In this document: positions 6,213-6,916 of the stretch, piece by piece | How the letters are laid out: every line of letters starts with the position of its first letter | How positions within the stretch are numbered: position 1 is the first letter of the stretch | Assembly: GCA_947483545.1 (NCBI GenBank) | Contig: CANKNP010000284.1 | Location: 1 to 6,916, forward strand | Source of the DNA: Deltaproteobacteria bacterium | Lineage (GTDB): Bacteria; Myxococcota; UBA796; SXON01 | Direction: 5' to 3' | Length of the DNA: 6,916 nt | The notes under the pieces: model-generated | The model's input: the letters and a program-made list of their open reading frames with translations, nothing else | The model's database searches: none | What the model was told of the DNA's origin: nothing | Made by a program: the position numbers and the translations under genes

Positions 6213-6842
6213 ATGGTCACCGTCGATCCGCACCCCCTGCTCGTCGCCCGCGCGTTCACGACCCGATTCCCGAGGCCGCTCGGCGAGCTGCAAAGCCCGG
6301 AGATCGCCGGGTTCCTGGGAGCTGCGGGCCCAGCGGGGCTCACGCCGCCGACGGATTCCCTGCGCGCGGCCATCCGCGACCTGCTCCGACACGGCGGCTT
6401 CAAGCCCACAGGCCGCTCCAAGCCCGCGTCCGAGTACCTGATCAAGGCCGCCGAAGCCGGGTTCCTCTCCCCGATCAACGCGGCGGTGGACGCCTGCAAC
6501 GCGCTGTCGCTCCACTCCGGCTTTCCGATCTCCGTCGTCGATCTGGACCGAGCGAAGGCGCCTTTTCGCATCGGCATCGCCCCGCCCGAAGCCACCTATG
6601 TGTTCAACGCCGGCGGCCAGACCATCGACATCGACGGCCTGCTGTGCCTCCACGACGCCGAGGGACCTTGCGCCAACGCCGTGAAAGATGCGCAGCGCAC
6701 GAAAACCACCCCCGAGACGACCCAGACGCTGTCGATCGTCTGGGGCGTCAAGGCCTACGAGCGCGATCTGGACGCTACTGTGGGGGTCTACCGCAGGCTG
6801 CTCGAGGTCGTCGGCGCGGAGGTGACCCCTTGCGACGCCTGA
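6213..6842 (+). CDS. Free-standing B3/B4 tRNA-synthetase-like domain protein
   Basis: This 209-residue protein matches the B3/B4 domain known from the beta subunit of phenylalanyl-tRNA synthetase and from stand-alone relatives. Characteristic segments are HGGFKPTGRSKPASEYL (60-76), NAAVDACNALSLHSGFPIS (89-107), DIDGLLCLHDAEGPCANAVK (139-158) and the TKTTPETT stretch (163-170). In PheRS this domain is associated with editing of mischarged tRNA; the stand-alone members have no settled function, so an editing or small-molecule role is only a guess. The length is typical for a single-domain form, and no anticodon-binding or catalytic synthetase domains are attached. The ATG at 6213 is the first usable start; no Shine-Dalgarno lies at proper spacing. 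It diverges from the FHA operon and overlaps the next gene by 13 nt, so its functional partner is more likely downstream than in the minus-strand block. Confidence 0.88.
   Translation: MVTVDPHPLLVARAFTTRFPRPLGELQSPEIAGFLGAAGPAGLTPPTDSLRAAIRDLLRHGGFKPTGRSKPASEYLIKAAEAGFLSPINAAVDACNALSLHSGFPISVVDLDRAKAPFRIGIAPPEATYVFNAGGQTIDIDGLLCLHDAEGPCANAVKDAQRTKTTPETTQTLSIVWGVKAYERDLDATVGVYRRLLEVVGAEVTPCDA
6818..6825 (+). promoter_or_regulatory. Strong Shine-Dalgarno GGAGGTGA before a TTG start
   Basis: GGAGGTGA is fully complementary to the 16S rRNA 3' end. It lies inside the last codons of the B3/B4 gene, and its GGAGG core ends 7 nt before a TTG at 6830. It is the strongest ribosome-binding site in the window and the main reason for calling the next gene. 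Confidence 0.6.
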
Positions 6843-6916
6843 CCGCCAGGCTGTCCACCGTCGCGGGCGAGGTTCAGCGTCTTTTGGAGGCCATTCCGGC
6901 GCAGTTCGAGGCGAAC
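6830..6916 (+). CDS. Start of an overlapping TTG-initiated gene (cut by right edge)
   Basis: From TTG at 6830 the frame stays open to the window end for 29 codons, reading MRRLTARLSTVAGEVQRLLE and then AIPAQFEAN. It overlaps the end of the B3/B4 gene by 13 nt in another frame and is preceded at ideal spacing by GGAGGTGA. The segment looks like an amphipathic helix with a basic start. Too little is present to assign a family. The overlap indicates a translationally coupled two-gene plus-strand operon. No ATG or GTG start in this frame lies nearby. It would be refuted if the frame closes shortly beyond the edge. Confidence 0.5.
   Translation, partial: MRRLTARLSTVAGEVQRLLEAIPAQFEAN

Noticed and set aside
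3841..6441. Long plus-strand open frame of 866 codons running opposite the lipoprotein and FHA membrane protein genes
   Set aside because: The translation changes character along its length (Ser/Thr-rich, then His/Arg/Val-rich, then Arg/Ser-rich), has no recognisable domain, and also overlaps the start of the B3/B4 gene in another frame. It is a shadow frame.
6113..6653. Minus-strand frames opposite the B3/B4 gene (160 and 165 codons)
   Set aside because: The B3/B4 domain signature is unmistakable on the plus strand. The minus frames also overlap the start of the FHA protein gene and show no domain.
1..6916. CRISPR arrays, tRNA or rRNA genes, insertion sequences, tandem repeats
   Set aside because: No regularly spaced repeats, cloverleaf-like segments, rRNA-like stretches, transposase motifs or terminal inverted repeats were found on reading both strands.

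Overview
The window is GC-rich and densely coded. It holds seven genes: five on the minus strand, read right to left, and two on the plus strand at the right edge. The minus and plus blocks diverge from a spacer of only 26 bp. The mix of FHA domains fused to a membrane protein and to a transporter, a TerB-like domain, a classic lipobox lipoprotein and a Sec-type secreted protein points to a Gram-negative bacterium with a large signalling repertoire. A Myxococcota or other 'deltaproteobacterial' origin is most likely. This is inferred from domain style and base composition, not from a marker gene.

Layout. 1-494 (-): N-terminal part of a GT39/ArnT-like GT-C membrane glycosyltransferase, running off the left edge. 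495-605: gap with a perfect 9-bp stem-loop. 606-3146 (-): TerB-like + FHA + ABCG-type ABC transporter in one 846-residue chain. 3156-3566 (-): small exported protein with a pre-peptidase C-terminal (PPC)-like beta-sandwich. 3621-4496 (-): helix-rich lipoprotein. 4552-6186 (-): FHA-membrane-anchor protein with a large cysteine-containing C-terminal domain. 6213-6842 (+): free-standing B3/B4 (PheRS-beta-like) domain protein. 6830-6916 (+): start of an overlapping TTG-initiated gene cut by the right edge.

The four genes between 606 and 6186 are the most interesting part. They lie on one strand with gaps of 9 to 55 nt, and the ABC transporter's ribosome-binding site overlaps the upstream stop codon. 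Together they encode an inner-membrane exporter under FHA/TerB control, a second FHA protein anchored in the membrane, a lipoprotein and a small secreted protein. This looks like one envelope-associated export or signalling module. It recalls the FHA-ABCG transporter Rv1747 of Mycobacterium tuberculosis, but has a TerB-like domain at the N-terminus and dedicated envelope partners. Both FHA domains lack the usual phosphothreonine-contacting Ser/Arg residues. An AETC motif occurs three times in two of the proteins. The substrate is unknown and no kinase is visible in the window.

No tRNA, rRNA, CRISPR array, insertion sequence or attachment site was seen. The long plus-strand open frames opposite the minus genes are shadows.
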